NCBI RefSeq assembly: GCF_029222965.1
Contig: NZ_JARHUD010000006.1
Coordinates: 186,001 to 250,000 of the forward strand
Source of the DNA: Aquibaculum arenosum
GTDB lineage: Bacteria > Pseudomonadota > Alphaproteobacteria > Kiloniellales > DSM-21159
Reading direction: 5' to 3'
DNA length: 64,000 bases
Shown here: positions 37,001 through 45,411 of the stretch, one piece after another
Layout: each line of letters begins with the position of its first letter
Position numbering within the stretch: position 1 is the first letter of the stretch
Program-made: the position numbers and the translations under genes
The notes under the pieces: model-generated
Told to the model about the DNA's origin: nothing
The model's database searches: none
Seen by the model: the letters and a program-made list of their open reading frames with translations, nothing else

Positions 37001-37177
37001 GGCGCCGTGGTCGGGGTACAGCCCTTCGGCGGCGAAGGCCTCTCCGGCACCGGCCCCAAGGCGGGCGGACCACGCTACCTGCACCGCTTCGCCACCGAGC
37101 GCGTCATTTCCATCGACACCACGGCCGCGGGCGGTAATGCCTCTCTCATGTCATTGGACGAGGAACTGCCGGTCTGA
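34022..37177 (+). CDS. putA: Bifunctional proline dehydrogenase / glutamate semialdehyde dehydrogenase
   Basis: 1051 aa. Residues about 85-470 are the FAD-dependent proline dehydrogenase barrel (RLVKGAYWDTEIKRAQERG, FVNRIQDEALP). Residues about 540-1030 are the NAD-dependent aldehyde dehydrogenase, with catalytic Glu802 in ETGGQNAM and Cys836 in SAGQRCSALRVL, and PFGGEGLSGTGPKAGGPRYL near the end. It converts proline to glutamate in two steps by channelling. It lacks the ribbon-helix-helix DNA-binding domain found in E. coli PutA, consistent with control by the divergent PutR. Confidence 0.95.
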   Translation: MILDPALAQAGPLREALRTDTRADETRVVRRLLSEAELPSAAVDRIGSQARALVEAVRRSRIGQGGIDAFMHEYELSSKEGIVLMCLAEAMLRVPDSYTVDKLIEDKIGAAEWERHLGHSESLFVNASTWALMLTGRVVRLEEEERRDARGVLRRLIHRSGEPVIRSAVRQAMRILGRQFVMGRTIKEATERARSQEGKGYRYSYDMLGEAARTMADAERYFKSYRDAIAAIGKAAAGKGPIEAPGISVKLSALHPRYEFAQRDRVMNELVPRLKTLCLDAKKHDINLCVDAEEAERLDLSLDVLEAVSGDPDLKGWNGFGLAVQAYQKRASRLIDWLADMAHRHERRLMVRLVKGAYWDTEIKRAQERGHAGYPVFTRKASTDVSYLACARKLLAERDAFYPQFATHNAHTLAAVLEMAGDRDDYEFQRLHGMGEALYEEIVGADKLNRPCRIYAPVGSHEDLLAYLVRRLLENGANTSFVNRIQDEALPIEEIVADPVARVRGLTQIPHPHIPLPERLFGEGRRNSAGLDLWAAEELVPLGKAMAKAAESGWEAAPLVGGRALEGPKREVRNPANRKQLVGHVVDATPEQAQQALARAQRAWFDWNATPAEERARCLERYADLMEENCAELMALCTREAGKSVADGIAEVREAVDFCRYYALRARQDFAGPQALPGPTGERDEIQLEGRGVFLCISPWNFPLAIFTGQVVAALVAGNCVLAKPAEQTSLIAAAATRLLHRAGIPGDVLQLLPGDGAALGKTLLPDERVAGVAFTGSTATAKLINRTLAARDGAIVPLIAETGGQNAMIVDSTALPEQVVNDILISSFQSAGQRCSALRVLFVQDEVAERTLTMLEGAMQELRVGNPADLATDVGPVIDEEARDMLNGHAKRMNQEARLIARTALGPDCANGTFVAPAAFEIDSLSRLQGEVFGPILHVVRYKADRLDQVVEAINGTGFGLTFGLHTRIDSTVEYLRHRVRAGNHYVNRNMIGAVVGVQPFGGEGLSGTGPKAGGPRYLHRFATERVISIDTTAAGGNASLMSLDEELPV

Positions 37178-37279
37178 GGCGCGATCGATCAGGCCACCCT
37201 CTGAAACAGGAAGATTGATTCCCCGCGGTGCACTGGCCAATCTGCTTCGCAGAACAGAACCAGGCTGGGGGACAGGGGC

Positions 37280-39343
37280 GTGGCAGAAGCAGCGGACGAG
37301 ACGCGCGGGCGCAGTTCGGGCACGAACAAATCAGGAATCCGACGGCGCGATTTTCTCGCTGGCGTCGGCGCCGCTGCTCTGGGCTCCGCCCTGCCCTTCT
37401 TCCCCCGCGCGGCCATCGCTGCCGGCAGCGGCGAAAGCGCACCCGCCGGCGCGGAGATCGCGCGCATCGGTATTTATCCGCCCATCGGCATCTGCCGTGT
37501 TGGCGGCAGTGATCAGTGGTTTCTGGCCCCGGAAGTGCCCGGCCTGCCGCCGCAGCCCGAAGGCGGCTTCAAGGACGGCGACCAGGCGATCAAGAAGCAG
37601 GCCCAGCGCTTTCGCCTCTATGCCTTCGACGCCGAGAACCGGGTGATCGGCGAGATCACCGCAGAAGAGGCGGAGATCGAGTGGGAGGTGCATGTCGCGA
37701 ACACCAAGGCGGCCTGGTACGGCTTCACCAACCCGCTGGACAACGGCGCGCTGGCACCGGGCATCCCGGGCCGGAAGCGCAACGACTACATCGTGCCCAA
37801 TACGGAGCGCGAGCGCATGTTGGTCATCGACGGCGGCGCCACCCGCATCGCCGGCGCGGGAACCAACCCGCGAGGTGACGATCCGGCCTATGCCATGAGC
37901 GATCGCTTCTTCGACCTGGAGGAGGTCGGCCTGGGCCACCTGCGCACGGACGACAATGGGCGCCTGCTCGTCGTGCCGCCGGACGGCCGCTCCGACAGCC
38001 CCAACGGCAGCCCGATCACCAACTTCGCCGACAACGACGGCTGGCACGACGACTGGTGCGACGGACCGGTCTCGGCCCGGGTGCGCCTGCCCGACGGGCG
38101 CAGCCTGGAGGCGGAGCATGCCTGGGTCGCCTGTGCCGGACCCAACTTCGCGCCGGAAATTCCGCCGATCACCACGCTCTACGACACCATCGAGGACCTG
38201 AACCTGCGCGAGGGCTGGCGCGAGGCGCCGGCACTGCCGCTGTCCTTCCGCGAGCACATCTATCCCATCTTCCATCGCCTGGCGCTGATGGAGTGGGTCT
38301 CCGCCGCAGCGCATTTGCGCCAGGGCTGGCTCGACATCGGCGACTTTTCCGACCCCGACTACCTGGCGCGCCTAGCCGTCCCCGAGGAGGACAACGCCGC
38401 CTTCCGTCGCTCGGTCTTCGAGAAGTTCCGCAACCCGCGGGCTCAGGGCGAGGACGCCTTCCGCGAGGAGCAGCACAAGCTGCCCTACATGCTGGGCGAC
38501 GGCATCAACTACAGCGGCAGCCCGCTCTTCTGGTTCCAGTTCCCCGAACGGCAGTACGGCTTCCTGGAAGCCTGGGCGGCGGGTGATTTCGTGGACGATC
38601 TGCACGAGCCGGAGGCCGAAGCGATTGTGACACTGGAGGATATCCCCATCGCCCGCCAGCCGGAGGCCCTCACCCGCGCGGCCCTGGAGCCCTGCTCCGG
38701 CGGCGCCTTCCATCCCGGCGTCGAGCTGACCTATTACCTGCGCCACCGGGAAATGTACGCCATCGCTCACGGCCAGAGCCGCGAGCCCTTCCGCATCGCC
38801 CGGGGCAAGCGCGAGAGCCTGATCCAGGACATCGGCAGGCTGCTCACACCCGAGGCGGCTTTCGCGGGCGGCAACGGCGCACCGCCACCGATCGGCCCGC
38901 AGATGCCGGGCGACCTGACCCGCTGGATGGGCCTGCCCTGGCAGTGCGACGTCTTCAGCTGCCAGCAGGTGGCGCTCCAGAGCGACTTCCCCACAGCCGT
39001 CTGGTGGCCGGCGCTGATCCCGGTGGACGTGCTGCAGGAGGAATTTTACGAGCAGATCATGCGCGACGACCTTGATGCTGAGCAACGCCAGCGCTTCTTT
39101 CAGCATCGTGTTGCCTGGACCCGTGGCGTGGCCGGGATCGGCTATCACGCCGAAGCCAGCTACACCGATGGCATCGTCAGCATGATCCAGCTTTGGGAGC
39201 GCATGGGTTTCGTGGTGAAGCGCCCGGGCCCGCAGGATGCGCAGCGCCCGACCGGGCTGCCCAGCGAGCTGTTCGTCGAGACCGGCCGCGGCTCCATGGA
39301 ACGGCGCACCGACTGGACAGCCTCGGATGGGCAGACGCTCTGA
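37280..39343 (+). CDS. LodA/GoxA-family CTQ-dependent oxidase with Tat signal
   Basis: 687 aa from a GTG start with a GGGG-rich site upstream. Residues 21-45 carry RRRDFLAGVGAAALGSALPF, a classic twin-arginine signal. The rest matches the LodA/GoxA quinoprotein oxidases: EIARIGIYPPIGICRVGGSD at the start, WEVHVANTKAAWYGFTNPLD, PCSGGAFHPGVELTYYLR (Cys472) and a Trp-rich stretch RWMGLPWQCDVFSCQQ with TAVWWPALIPVDVL. The family builds a cysteine-tryptophylquinone cofactor from one Cys and one Trp, assisted by a flavoprotein (LodB), encoded next. It oxidises an amine or amino acid, releasing H2O2. I cannot tell which Trp is used. Confidence 0.85.
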   Translation: MAEAADETRGRSSGTNKSGIRRRDFLAGVGAAALGSALPFFPRAAIAAGSGESAPAGAEIARIGIYPPIGICRVGGSDQWFLAPEVPGLPPQPEGGFKDGDQAIKKQAQRFRLYAFDAENRVIGEITAEEAEIEWEVHVANTKAAWYGFTNPLDNGALAPGIPGRKRNDYIVPNTERERMLVIDGGATRIAGAGTNPRGDDPAYAMSDRFFDLEEVGLGHLRTDDNGRLLVVPPDGRSDSPNGSPITNFADNDGWHDDWCDGPVSARVRLPDGRSLEAEHAWVACAGPNFAPEIPPITTLYDTIEDLNLREGWREAPALPLSFREHIYPIFHRLALMEWVSAAAHLRQGWLDIGDFSDPDYLARLAVPEEDNAAFRRSVFEKFRNPRAQGEDAFREEQHKLPYMLGDGINYSGSPLFWFQFPERQYGFLEAWAAGDFVDDLHEPEAEAIVTLEDIPIARQPEALTRAALEPCSGGAFHPGVELTYYLRHREMYAIAHGQSREPFRIARGKRESLIQDIGRLLTPEAAFAGGNGAPPPIGPQMPGDLTRWMGLPWQCDVFSCQQVALQSDFPTAVWWPALIPVDVLQEEFYEQIMRDDLDAEQRQRFFQHRVAWTRGVAGIGYHAEASYTDGIVSMIQLWERMGFVVKRPGPQDAQRPTGLPSELFVETGRGSMERRTDWTASDGQTL

Positions 39344-40451
39344 GCCGGATGTGACCGAGCGGCCTCCCGTAGCAGTGATCGGCGGCGGCATCGCCGGCGC
39401 GGCCGCCTGTATCTCCCTGGCCCGGGCGGGTTGCCCGCCGCTCTGGCTCGCCCCGCCGGCAGAGCAGCAGGCGCAGGCTTTCGGCGAATCCCTGGGGCCG
39501 GGCGCCAGGCCCATCCTCAAAGCCCTAGGCCTGGAAGACCTGCTCACCTCCAGCGCTCACCGCCCTGCCAACGCCAGCTTTTCCGCCTGGGGCAGCGATC
39601 GCCTCACCGCCCGCCACGCCGCACTGCAGGCGGGGCCGCCGGGCTACGTGCTCGACCGCCTGCGCTTCGAGGCCGATCTTCGTGCCCGCGCCGCGGCCCT
39701 TGCGGAACGGCTTCCCCATCGCCTGAGCAGCGCGGCGGGCGAGGACCAGGTCTGGCGCTTGCACCTTTCCAACGGGGAAAACTGCACCGCCTCCGCAGTG
39801 GTGGACGCGAGCGGCCGCGCCGCCGTTTTCGCCCGCCGGCACAGCCCCTTGATCCGCCGCGATCGCCTGATCGCTGCGGCCACCCTGCTGCGGCAGCACG
39901 ACCTTTCCGTCGAGCCGACCCGGGCCACGCTCATCGAGGCCTTGCCGGACGGCTGGCTCTACGCGGCGCTGCTACCCGATGAGGCGCTTTCGCTGGCCTA
40001 CTTCACCGATCCCGACCTGATGCCGGCCGGGATATCGCGCGACCCGCAGGTGCTCGCTGCTGTCCTGAAGCAGAGCCGCCACATCGCGCGCTGGATTGCG
40101 GAGGCCGGCTTTGTGCCTGAACGTCCGCCGCGCCTCTACAGCGCCGGCACCACGCGCATTGCCGCGCCCGTCGGACGCAACGGCAGGCTTCCGCCCTGGA
40201 TGGCGGTCGGCGATGCGGCCGCGGCTTTCGATCCGCTGTCTTCCCACGGCATGACGACAGCGCTCTGGGGCGGCTGGAAGGCGGGCGAAGCCATGGCTGC
40301 CGCCCTGTCCGGCGATCGCAGTGGGCTGGACGCCTATGCCGCTGCGCTCGCCGAAGGCATTGCCGACTTCGACCGACAGCAGGCGCGCTTCTACGCCGCC
40401 GAGACCCGCTTTCCCAACAGCCGCTTCTGGGCTGCGCGTCACCCGAACTGA
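39327..40451 (+). CDS. LodB/GoxB-type flavoprotein, CTQ cofactor maturase
   Basis: 374 aa from the ATG at 39327, overlapping the oxidase stop by 17 bp; an in-frame GTG at 39351 gives a start 8 codons later. Neither has a clear ribosome site, so coupling to the previous gene is likely. The FAD Rossmann motif is VIGGGIAGAAACISLARAG; DRLRFEADLRARA, and GDAAAAFDPLSSHGMTTAL near residue 290 match the tryptophan-halogenase-like flavin monooxygenase fold of LodB and GoxB. Such proteins act in the cytoplasm to create the quinone cofactor of the partner oxidase. Confidence 0.85.
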   Translation: MGRRSEPDVTERPPVAVIGGGIAGAAACISLARAGCPPLWLAPPAEQQAQAFGESLGPGARPILKALGLEDLLTSSAHRPANASFSAWGSDRLTARHAALQAGPPGYVLDRLRFEADLRARAAALAERLPHRLSSAAGEDQVWRLHLSNGENCTASAVVDASGRAAVFARRHSPLIRRDRLIAAATLLRQHDLSVEPTRATLIEALPDGWLYAALLPDEALSLAYFTDPDLMPAGISRDPQVLAAVLKQSRHIARWIAEAGFVPERPPRLYSAGTTRIAAPVGRNGRLPPWMAVGDAAAAFDPLSSHGMTTALWGGWKAGEAMAAALSGDRSGLDAYAAALAEGIADFDRQQARFYAAETRFPNSRFWAARHPN

Positions 40452-40603
40452 AGCGAGGGCCTCAGGCGATCAGGCTGAGCGCTGTCGGCCAGGAAGACTG
40501 CGATAGACGCTGCGCAGGAGATGGGCTGTGTGAAAACGAAAACGGGCCTTCTTGCGGGCGCCTTGCACGCGAGGGGCGTGGGGTCTGTGCAGTGAAGGTG
40601 ACG

Positions 40604-40957
40604 TCAGGCCGCCTGGCCGCGGCGCAGGCGATTGGCGAAGCGCTCCGGCACTTCGACCTCGAGGCTGAGGATGCGCGAGGCCAATGACTTGCCGTAGTTG
40701 TCTAAGCAGAGGCTGCGGGAAACGCCGCCGCCCAGTGCGCCTTCGCACACGAAGTTGAGCACGCCGAGACGATCCACGGCATAGCGGGTGACCTTGCCGG
40801 TGATGACGCCGGCGTAGTGCGCCTTCAGCGCCTCCTCGGTCACCTGTTCCTTGAGCACTTCGTAGAAGTCCTGCTCATAGGCGATGACGGTGATGTTGCA
40901 GGTGTTTCCCTTGTCGCCGGAGCGGCTGTGGGCGATGGCCCGGACCGGAACTCTCAT
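40604..40957 (-). CDS. AtuA-related C-terminal domain protein
   Basis: 117 aa from the ATG at 40957 (MRVPVRAIAHSRSGDKGNTC), 14 bp after the AtuA gene ends. SRSGDKGNTCNI is the hallmark of the AtuA C-terminal-type domain that is fused to AtuA in some species and separate in others; CEGALGGGVSRSLCLDNYGK is also conserved-looking. Together the two proteins act in an acyl-CoA or terpene-utilisation pathway whose reaction is not established. Confidence 0.8.
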   Translation of the reverse strand: MRVPVRAIAHSRSGDKGNTCNITVIAYEQDFYEVLKEQVTEEALKAHYAGVITGKVTRYAVDRLGVLNFVCEGALGGGVSRSLCLDNYGKSLASRILSLEVEVPERFANRLRRGQAA

Positions 40958-40971
40958 GTTGGCGTTCCCTC

Positions 40972-42315
40972 TCACGCAAAATCGATCTGTGGGCGAACCA
41001 GGTCGCGGTCGACCAGCATCGACCAGACGCCGATCACCTCGCGCACGCGCTCGCCGTGGGGCACGCGCTTGCCCGTGGAGCCCAGGCCGGAAACGGCCAT
41101 GCCGTCGACCTCGCGCCCCGCCTTTTCGGCCTCGGCACGGGTCTTGGCCCGCACGGCCACGCGCACGGCCACCTCGTTGGGTTCATAGTCGATGGCCGGT
41201 GACGCCGCCCCGTGGATCGCGTTGACGCCCAGAAAGTCGATCCGCAGTTCCTCGGCCTGCAGGTTGACGATCTTGAAGCGCTCGCGCAGCACGCGCTCGG
41301 CCAGCTTCGCCTTCTCCAGACAACCGGGGCCGGCATAGAAGAACATGTCCTCGCCCACGAAACCCTCTTTCACAGCCACGGAGACCTTGAGGGTGGGCGT
41401 GCGATCACGCCCGCCGATGTTGCGCACCCGCACCCGGTCGTTGCCCAGTTCCTCCACATCGGAGGTGGTGAAGTCGACGACGCTGTCTGGCGTGATGTAG
41501 TTGGCCGGGTCGTGCACCTCGTAGAACATCTGTTCCAGCACGGTGCGCCGGTTCACCGCGCCGCCGGTACCGTCGAGCTTCGTGATGACGCAGTCGCCGT
41601 TGCTCTCCACCTCGGCGATCGGGAAGGCGAGATCCCAGGGATCGGGAACATCCTTATAGCCCGGATCGACGAAGTAGCCGCCGGTGACCTGGGCGCCGCA
41701 CTCCATGAGGTGGCCGATGCCTGAACCGCGGGCGATCAATTCCGCCTGCTCCCGGGTCCAGCCGAACTCGTACATCATGGGCGCAAGGAAAAGCGAGGGA
41801 TCGGCCACCCGCCCGGTGATCACCACGTCGGCGCCGGCAGCCAGTGCCTCTACGATGGGGTCAGCGCCCATGTAGGCTTCGGCAGAAACGATCTCGCCAC
41901 GAATCTCGTCCAGGGATCCGCCGGTCTCAATCACCGTGCCGGTCAGCTGGTCCATCTTGTCGGTGATCAGCGAACCGGACACCGCCGCCACCTTGAGGTC
42001 GGGATAGCCCAACTCGCGGGCGATGGCCTTGACGTGGCGCGCTGCGCCCAGCGGATTGATCCAGCCCTGGTTGGAAACAATCTTGGTGCCGCGCTTCAGG
42101 CAATGCGGCAGCACGGCACGAAAGCGGTCATCGAGATAGGTGTCATAGCCGGGAAAGTCCGGATCGCGGCGTTTGCGCACCTGCGCGGTGGAGATGGTCG
42201 CCTCAGCCATGGTCTCGAAGCAGAGATAGTCGATATCACCGCGCGCCGCGTTGGCCTCGGCGGGCGAAATCCGATCGCCCCACCAGGCTGAGCCGGATCC
42301 GATTCTAAGCGTCAT
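40972..42315 (-). CDS. AtuA-family protein (acyclic terpene utilisation, DUF1446)
   Basis: 447 aa. MTLRIGSGSAWWGDRISPAE, YLCFETMAEATI, VSNQGWINPLGAARHVKAIA, ADVVITGRVADPSLFLAPM and ITPDSVVDFTTSDVEELGND are AtuA-family blocks. In Pseudomonas, AtuA is needed for citronellol/geraniol breakdown; other members accompany acyl-CoA carboxylases. The small AtuA-related gene follows and a divergent GntR gene precedes. The role here is unresolved; an organic or amino-acid CoA pathway is as likely as a terpene one. Confidence 0.85.
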   Translation of the reverse strand: MTLRIGSGSAWWGDRISPAEANAARGDIDYLCFETMAEATISTAQVRKRRDPDFPGYDTYLDDRFRAVLPHCLKRGTKIVSNQGWINPLGAARHVKAIARELGYPDLKVAAVSGSLITDKMDQLTGTVIETGGSLDEIRGEIVSAEAYMGADPIVEALAAGADVVITGRVADPSLFLAPMMYEFGWTREQAELIARGSGIGHLMECGAQVTGGYFVDPGYKDVPDPWDLAFPIAEVESNGDCVITKLDGTGGAVNRRTVLEQMFYEVHDPANYITPDSVVDFTTSDVEELGNDRVRVRNIGGRDRTPTLKVSVAVKEGFVGEDMFFYAGPGCLEKAKLAERVLRERFKIVNLQAEELRIDFLGVNAIHGAASPAIDYEPNEVAVRVAVRAKTRAEAEKAGREVDGMAVSGLGSTGKRVPHGERVREVIGVWSMLVDRDLVRPQIDFA

Positions 42316-42357
42316 GGATCTTTTTTCCTCCCTATCGCAGAAGCGCCTGCGCCATGT

Positions 42358-42376
42358 ATGATACGTGATATATCAT
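42358..42376. promoter_or_regulatory. Candidate GntR operator between atuA and the GntR gene
   Basis: ATGATA (42358-42363) and TATCAT (42371-42376) are inverted over a 7-base spacer, and the inner TGATATATCA (42366-42375) is itself a perfect 10-bp palindrome. The block lies 43 bp before the AtuA start in the 217-bp divergent region. Such sites fit the GntR (FadR/FCD) regulator encoded at 42533. The binding itself is inferred. Confidence 0.6.
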
Positions 42377-42532
42377 CTTGAATGGATGACCACTGTCAAG
42401 CGCTCGCGGCACATGCTACCGCTGACTGCACCTGCTCAGACCGGATCGCACTTGATCTGAACGACACGGTTTCAGTTCAAATGCGTGAATCCGGTCTGAT
42501 TACAATGAGGACAACACCCGAAGGACACCCCC

Positions 42533-43261
42533 ATGGCACGGGACATCGTCGACCTTTCGCAACGCGATAGCCTCGCCCGGCTCGCCTACAATCAGCTGCG
42601 CGACGAGATCATCAGCGGCCTCTGGAAGCCCGGTGAGAAGATCAGCATTCGCCAGCAAGCCGAGCGCTTCTGCATCAGCGTGACCCCGGTGCGCGAAGCC
42701 ATGCTGCAGCTCACCGCTGAACAGACCCTGCGGCTCGAGCCGCGCAGCTTTTCCATACCGGTGCTGAGCAAGGAAGAGTTCATCGAGATCCGCAAGATCC
42801 GCTCGGCGCTTGAACATCTCCTGACCCTGGAAGCGGTGCAGCGGCCCGACCCGGCCCTAGCCAAGACGCTGGATGCCATTCACACCCGCCTGATCGCTGC
42901 CAAGCAGTCCGGCGACTTCCGCACGGTGATGATCGAGAATCGGCACTTCCACTTCACGCTCTACGACAAGGCGGGCCTGCCCCAGGCCTGTGCCATGGTG
43001 AAAACCCTCTGGGCGCGCAGCGGCCCCTATCAGCACAGTCTCTACCTCAAGCACCCGGCCGTGGACCCCGCCAGCCATGACCACCTGCGGGTGTGTCGCG
43101 CGGTCGCGGTCGGCGATGCCAAGGAAGCCGCCGCCGCCATCGTCGAGGACATCACCCTGCGCGGGGTGCGCCTGGAAGACCGCCACTACTCGACCTTCGA
43201 TGATGCCGTGCAGCGCGACTCCGGCGCTGGGGAACGCAGGGCCAGGGCCAACAGCGCATAG
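42533..43261 (+). CDS. GntR-family regulator (FCD type)
   Basis: 242 aa from the ATG at 42533, with AAGGAC before it. Winged helix in residues 10-75 (YNQLRDEIISGLWKPGEKIS, SVTPVREAMLQL). The FCD ligand domain has IRSALEHLLTLEAV, NRHFHFTLYDKAG, and DHLRVCRAVAVGDAKEAAAA, with the conserved Asp and His residues that bind a metal and acid ligand. It is divergent from the AtuA genes, so it likely represses them until an acid or acyl intermediate appears. Confidence 0.9.
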   Translation: MARDIVDLSQRDSLARLAYNQLRDEIISGLWKPGEKISIRQQAERFCISVTPVREAMLQLTAEQTLRLEPRSFSIPVLSKEEFIEIRKIRSALEHLLTLEAVQRPDPALAKTLDAIHTRLIAAKQSGDFRTVMIENRHFHFTLYDKAGLPQACAMVKTLWARSGPYQHSLYLKHPAVDPASHDHLRVCRAVAVGDAKEAAAAIVEDITLRGVRLEDRHYSTFDDAVQRDSGAGERRARANSA

Positions 43262-43275
43262 GTATGATCCGACAC

Positions 43276-43313
43276 GCCGGGCTTATTCGATAAAGCCGGG
43301 CCTATTCGATAAA
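43276..43313. repeat. Tandem 19-bp direct repeat at the pbpC 3' end
   Basis: GCCGGGCTTATTCGATAAA (43276-43294) is repeated at 43295-43313 with one difference (T to C). The second copy overlaps the last codons and stop of pbpC, so the 3' end of the gene has been duplicated downstream. The copies can also pair partly as a hairpin. Confidence 0.85.
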
Positions 43314-45398
43314 GATCGTGACGCTGGCCGCCTCACCCCTGGCGTCGACGACCGAGAGAGTGGAGAAGCCGGGCCCCGGTGGTGACCAGGTGGTGGCGCG
43401 ACGGCGCTCGCTGCCGCCCACCGGCCGCCCGTCGGCAAACCAACGGAAGGGCGGGCGTCCGCCGTCGAGCTTGATGACCAGCGGCGCAGCCGCAGCCTCG
43501 CCCAGGGCCAGATCGACCCGCGCCCCGTCGGGCGGATGGACGATCACTGGCGCCGCCTCCGCACCGGCGTCCGCGCCGTTGGCCAAGGGCAGGTCCCCGG
43601 CGAAGCGACGCAAGGCGGCAGGCAGGGCGCCGTTGCCTGCCACGAGTGTATCGGGTGGTGGCGGAGGCAGCGCTGCGCGCGTGGGCGACACGCGGCGGAA
43701 GGCGTCGAACAGGATCGGGGCGGCCGCGGTCCGCCCGGTCATGCCCGGCACCGGCGCGCCATCGGGACGACCGACCCAAACCCCGATCACGTGCTGCCCG
43801 TCGAAGCCGATCGCCCAGGCATCGCGGTAGCCGTAGGAGGTGCCGGTCTTGTAGGCGATTGCTTCCCGCCCTTGTCCGGGCGGCGCAGGGGTGCCGGAGA
43901 GAACATCGGACACTAGCCAGGCGGCGCGGCTGTCGAGAAACTCGCCGACCAATGGTACGCCCTCCTCCGGCGCACGGCGCAGCGCCACCGGTTCACCGCC
44001 GCGGGCCATGCCGGCATAGAGCCGCACCAGATCATCCAGGGTCAGGCCGACACCACCCAGACCCACGGGCAGGCCGGCGGCACCCTGGCGCGGCAACACC
44101 GGCGCTACGCCGGCGCGGCGCAGACGGGCAGTCAGGCGGCTGGGGCCGACCGCTTCCAGCAGCCGCACCGCCGGCACATTGAGCGAGGCCTGCAGCGCGT
44201 GGCGCACGCTGACCGTGCCCTGGTGAGCCAGTTCGAAGTTCCGGGGACGATAGCCGGAAAAGCTCACCGGGCGGTCTTCGATCAGCGTTTCGGGGTGAGC
44301 AACACCGGTCTCGAAGGCGAGGCCGTAGATCAGCGGCTTCAGGGCCGAGCCCGGCGAGCGTACCGCGTGCACCATGTCCACATGGCCTGCCCGCGCGTCG
44401 GCAAACAGACCCGCAGAACCAACCTCGGCAAGCACCTCGCCGCTTTGGTGGTCCGCCACAAGGATGGCCAGCGAGGCACGCGATCCAAACGCCTCCACCC
44501 GCTCCCCTGCCAGCGCCTCGAGACGAGCCTGAAGCGAGGCATCCAGCGTCACGCGGAGCACGGCTTCGTCCGGGGCGCCGGCCGCAACCCGCCGGGCGAG
44601 ATGCGGGGCCCGGGCCGGCAGGGCAAGGCGTGCCTGAGGCACGGGCCCTGCCAGCGCCAAGGCAGCTTCGGCGTCGGTGAGTGTCCCCGCAGCGGCGAGG
44701 CGGGCGATCACCCGATCGCGCGCCGCCTGCGCCTCTGCGGGAAAGCGGTCCGGCCGGCGCCGTTCCGGTGATTGCGGCAGGGCGACCAGTAAAGCCGTCT
44801 CCGCCGGGGTCAGCCGCCGGGGCTCCTTGCCGAACCAGGCGAGCGCAGCCGCGCGGATGCCCTCGACGTTCCCGCCATAGGGCGCCAGGGTCAGGTATAG
44901 CTCCAGCATCTCCGTCTTGGTGAAGGCAAGCTCGAGCCGCAGCGCATCACGCATCTGGACGAGCTTCGTGCGCAGGCCGCGCGCGCCCGGCTGGGCCAGG
45001 AGCCGTGCCACCTGCATGCTCAGCGTCGAGGCGCCTGAGACGATCTCACCGTGACGCGTCCACTGCCAAGCCGCCCGCAGGACCGCCAGCGGATCGACAC
45101 CCGCGTGGCTGTAGAAACGCGAGTCCTCGTAGGCCACCAGCATCTCAACAAAGCGAGGGTCCACCTCCTCCAAAGCAACCGGCAGCCGCCAGCGGCCATC
45201 GGTGAGGGGAAAAGGCCGCAGCAGCGTGCCGGATCGGTCGAGCACCTGACGCGACACCTCCACGGCCCGCGCACGCTCCACCGCAGCGTCGCCCGCCTCG
45301 TTGAAGAGAAACAGTAGGGCGAGCGCTATTGGCGCCGCGACGGCGATCACGATGGCCGCCACCGCTCCCAATACTGCCCGTCGAAACCGCCGCGTCAT
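43302..45398 (-). CDS. pbpC: Penicillin-binding protein 1C
   Basis: 698 aa. One N-terminal membrane helix (residues 9-30); a glycosyltransferase 51 domain (VAYEDSRFYSHAGVD, VSGASTLSMQVARLL); a transpeptidase domain with SxxK (SPGSALKPLIYGL), SxN (ASLNVPAVRLLEAVG) and KTG (IAYKTGTSYGYRD); and a C-terminal BiPBP_C domain. It polymerises and possibly crosslinks peptidoglycan. It is 14 bp after the alpha-2-macroglobulin gene, the same yfhM-pbpC pairing as in E. coli. Confidence 0.93.
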   Translation of the reverse strand: MTRRFRRAVLGAVAAIVIAVAAPIALALLFLFNEAGDAAVERARAVEVSRQVLDRSGTLLRPFPLTDGRWRLPVALEEVDPRFVEMLVAYEDSRFYSHAGVDPLAVLRAAWQWTRHGEIVSGASTLSMQVARLLAQPGARGLRTKLVQMRDALRLELAFTKTEMLELYLTLAPYGGNVEGIRAAALAWFGKEPRRLTPAETALLVALPQSPERRRPDRFPAEAQAARDRVIARLAAAGTLTDAEAALALAGPVPQARLALPARAPHLARRVAAGAPDEAVLRVTLDASLQARLEALAGERVEAFGSRASLAILVADHQSGEVLAEVGSAGLFADARAGHVDMVHAVRSPGSALKPLIYGLAFETGVAHPETLIEDRPVSFSGYRPRNFELAHQGTVSVRHALQASLNVPAVRLLEAVGPSRLTARLRRAGVAPVLPRQGAAGLPVGLGGVGLTLDDLVRLYAGMARGGEPVALRRAPEEGVPLVGEFLDSRAAWLVSDVLSGTPAPPGQGREAIAYKTGTSYGYRDAWAIGFDGQHVIGVWVGRPDGAPVPGMTGRTAAAPILFDAFRRVSPTRAALPPPPPDTLVAGNGALPAALRRFAGDLPLANGADAGAEAAPVIVHPPDGARVDLALGEAAAAPLVIKLDGGRPPFRWFADGRPVGGSERRRATTWSPPGPGFSTLSVVDARGEAASVTIFIE

Positions 45399-45411
45399 GG
45401 CCGTCGTTCGA

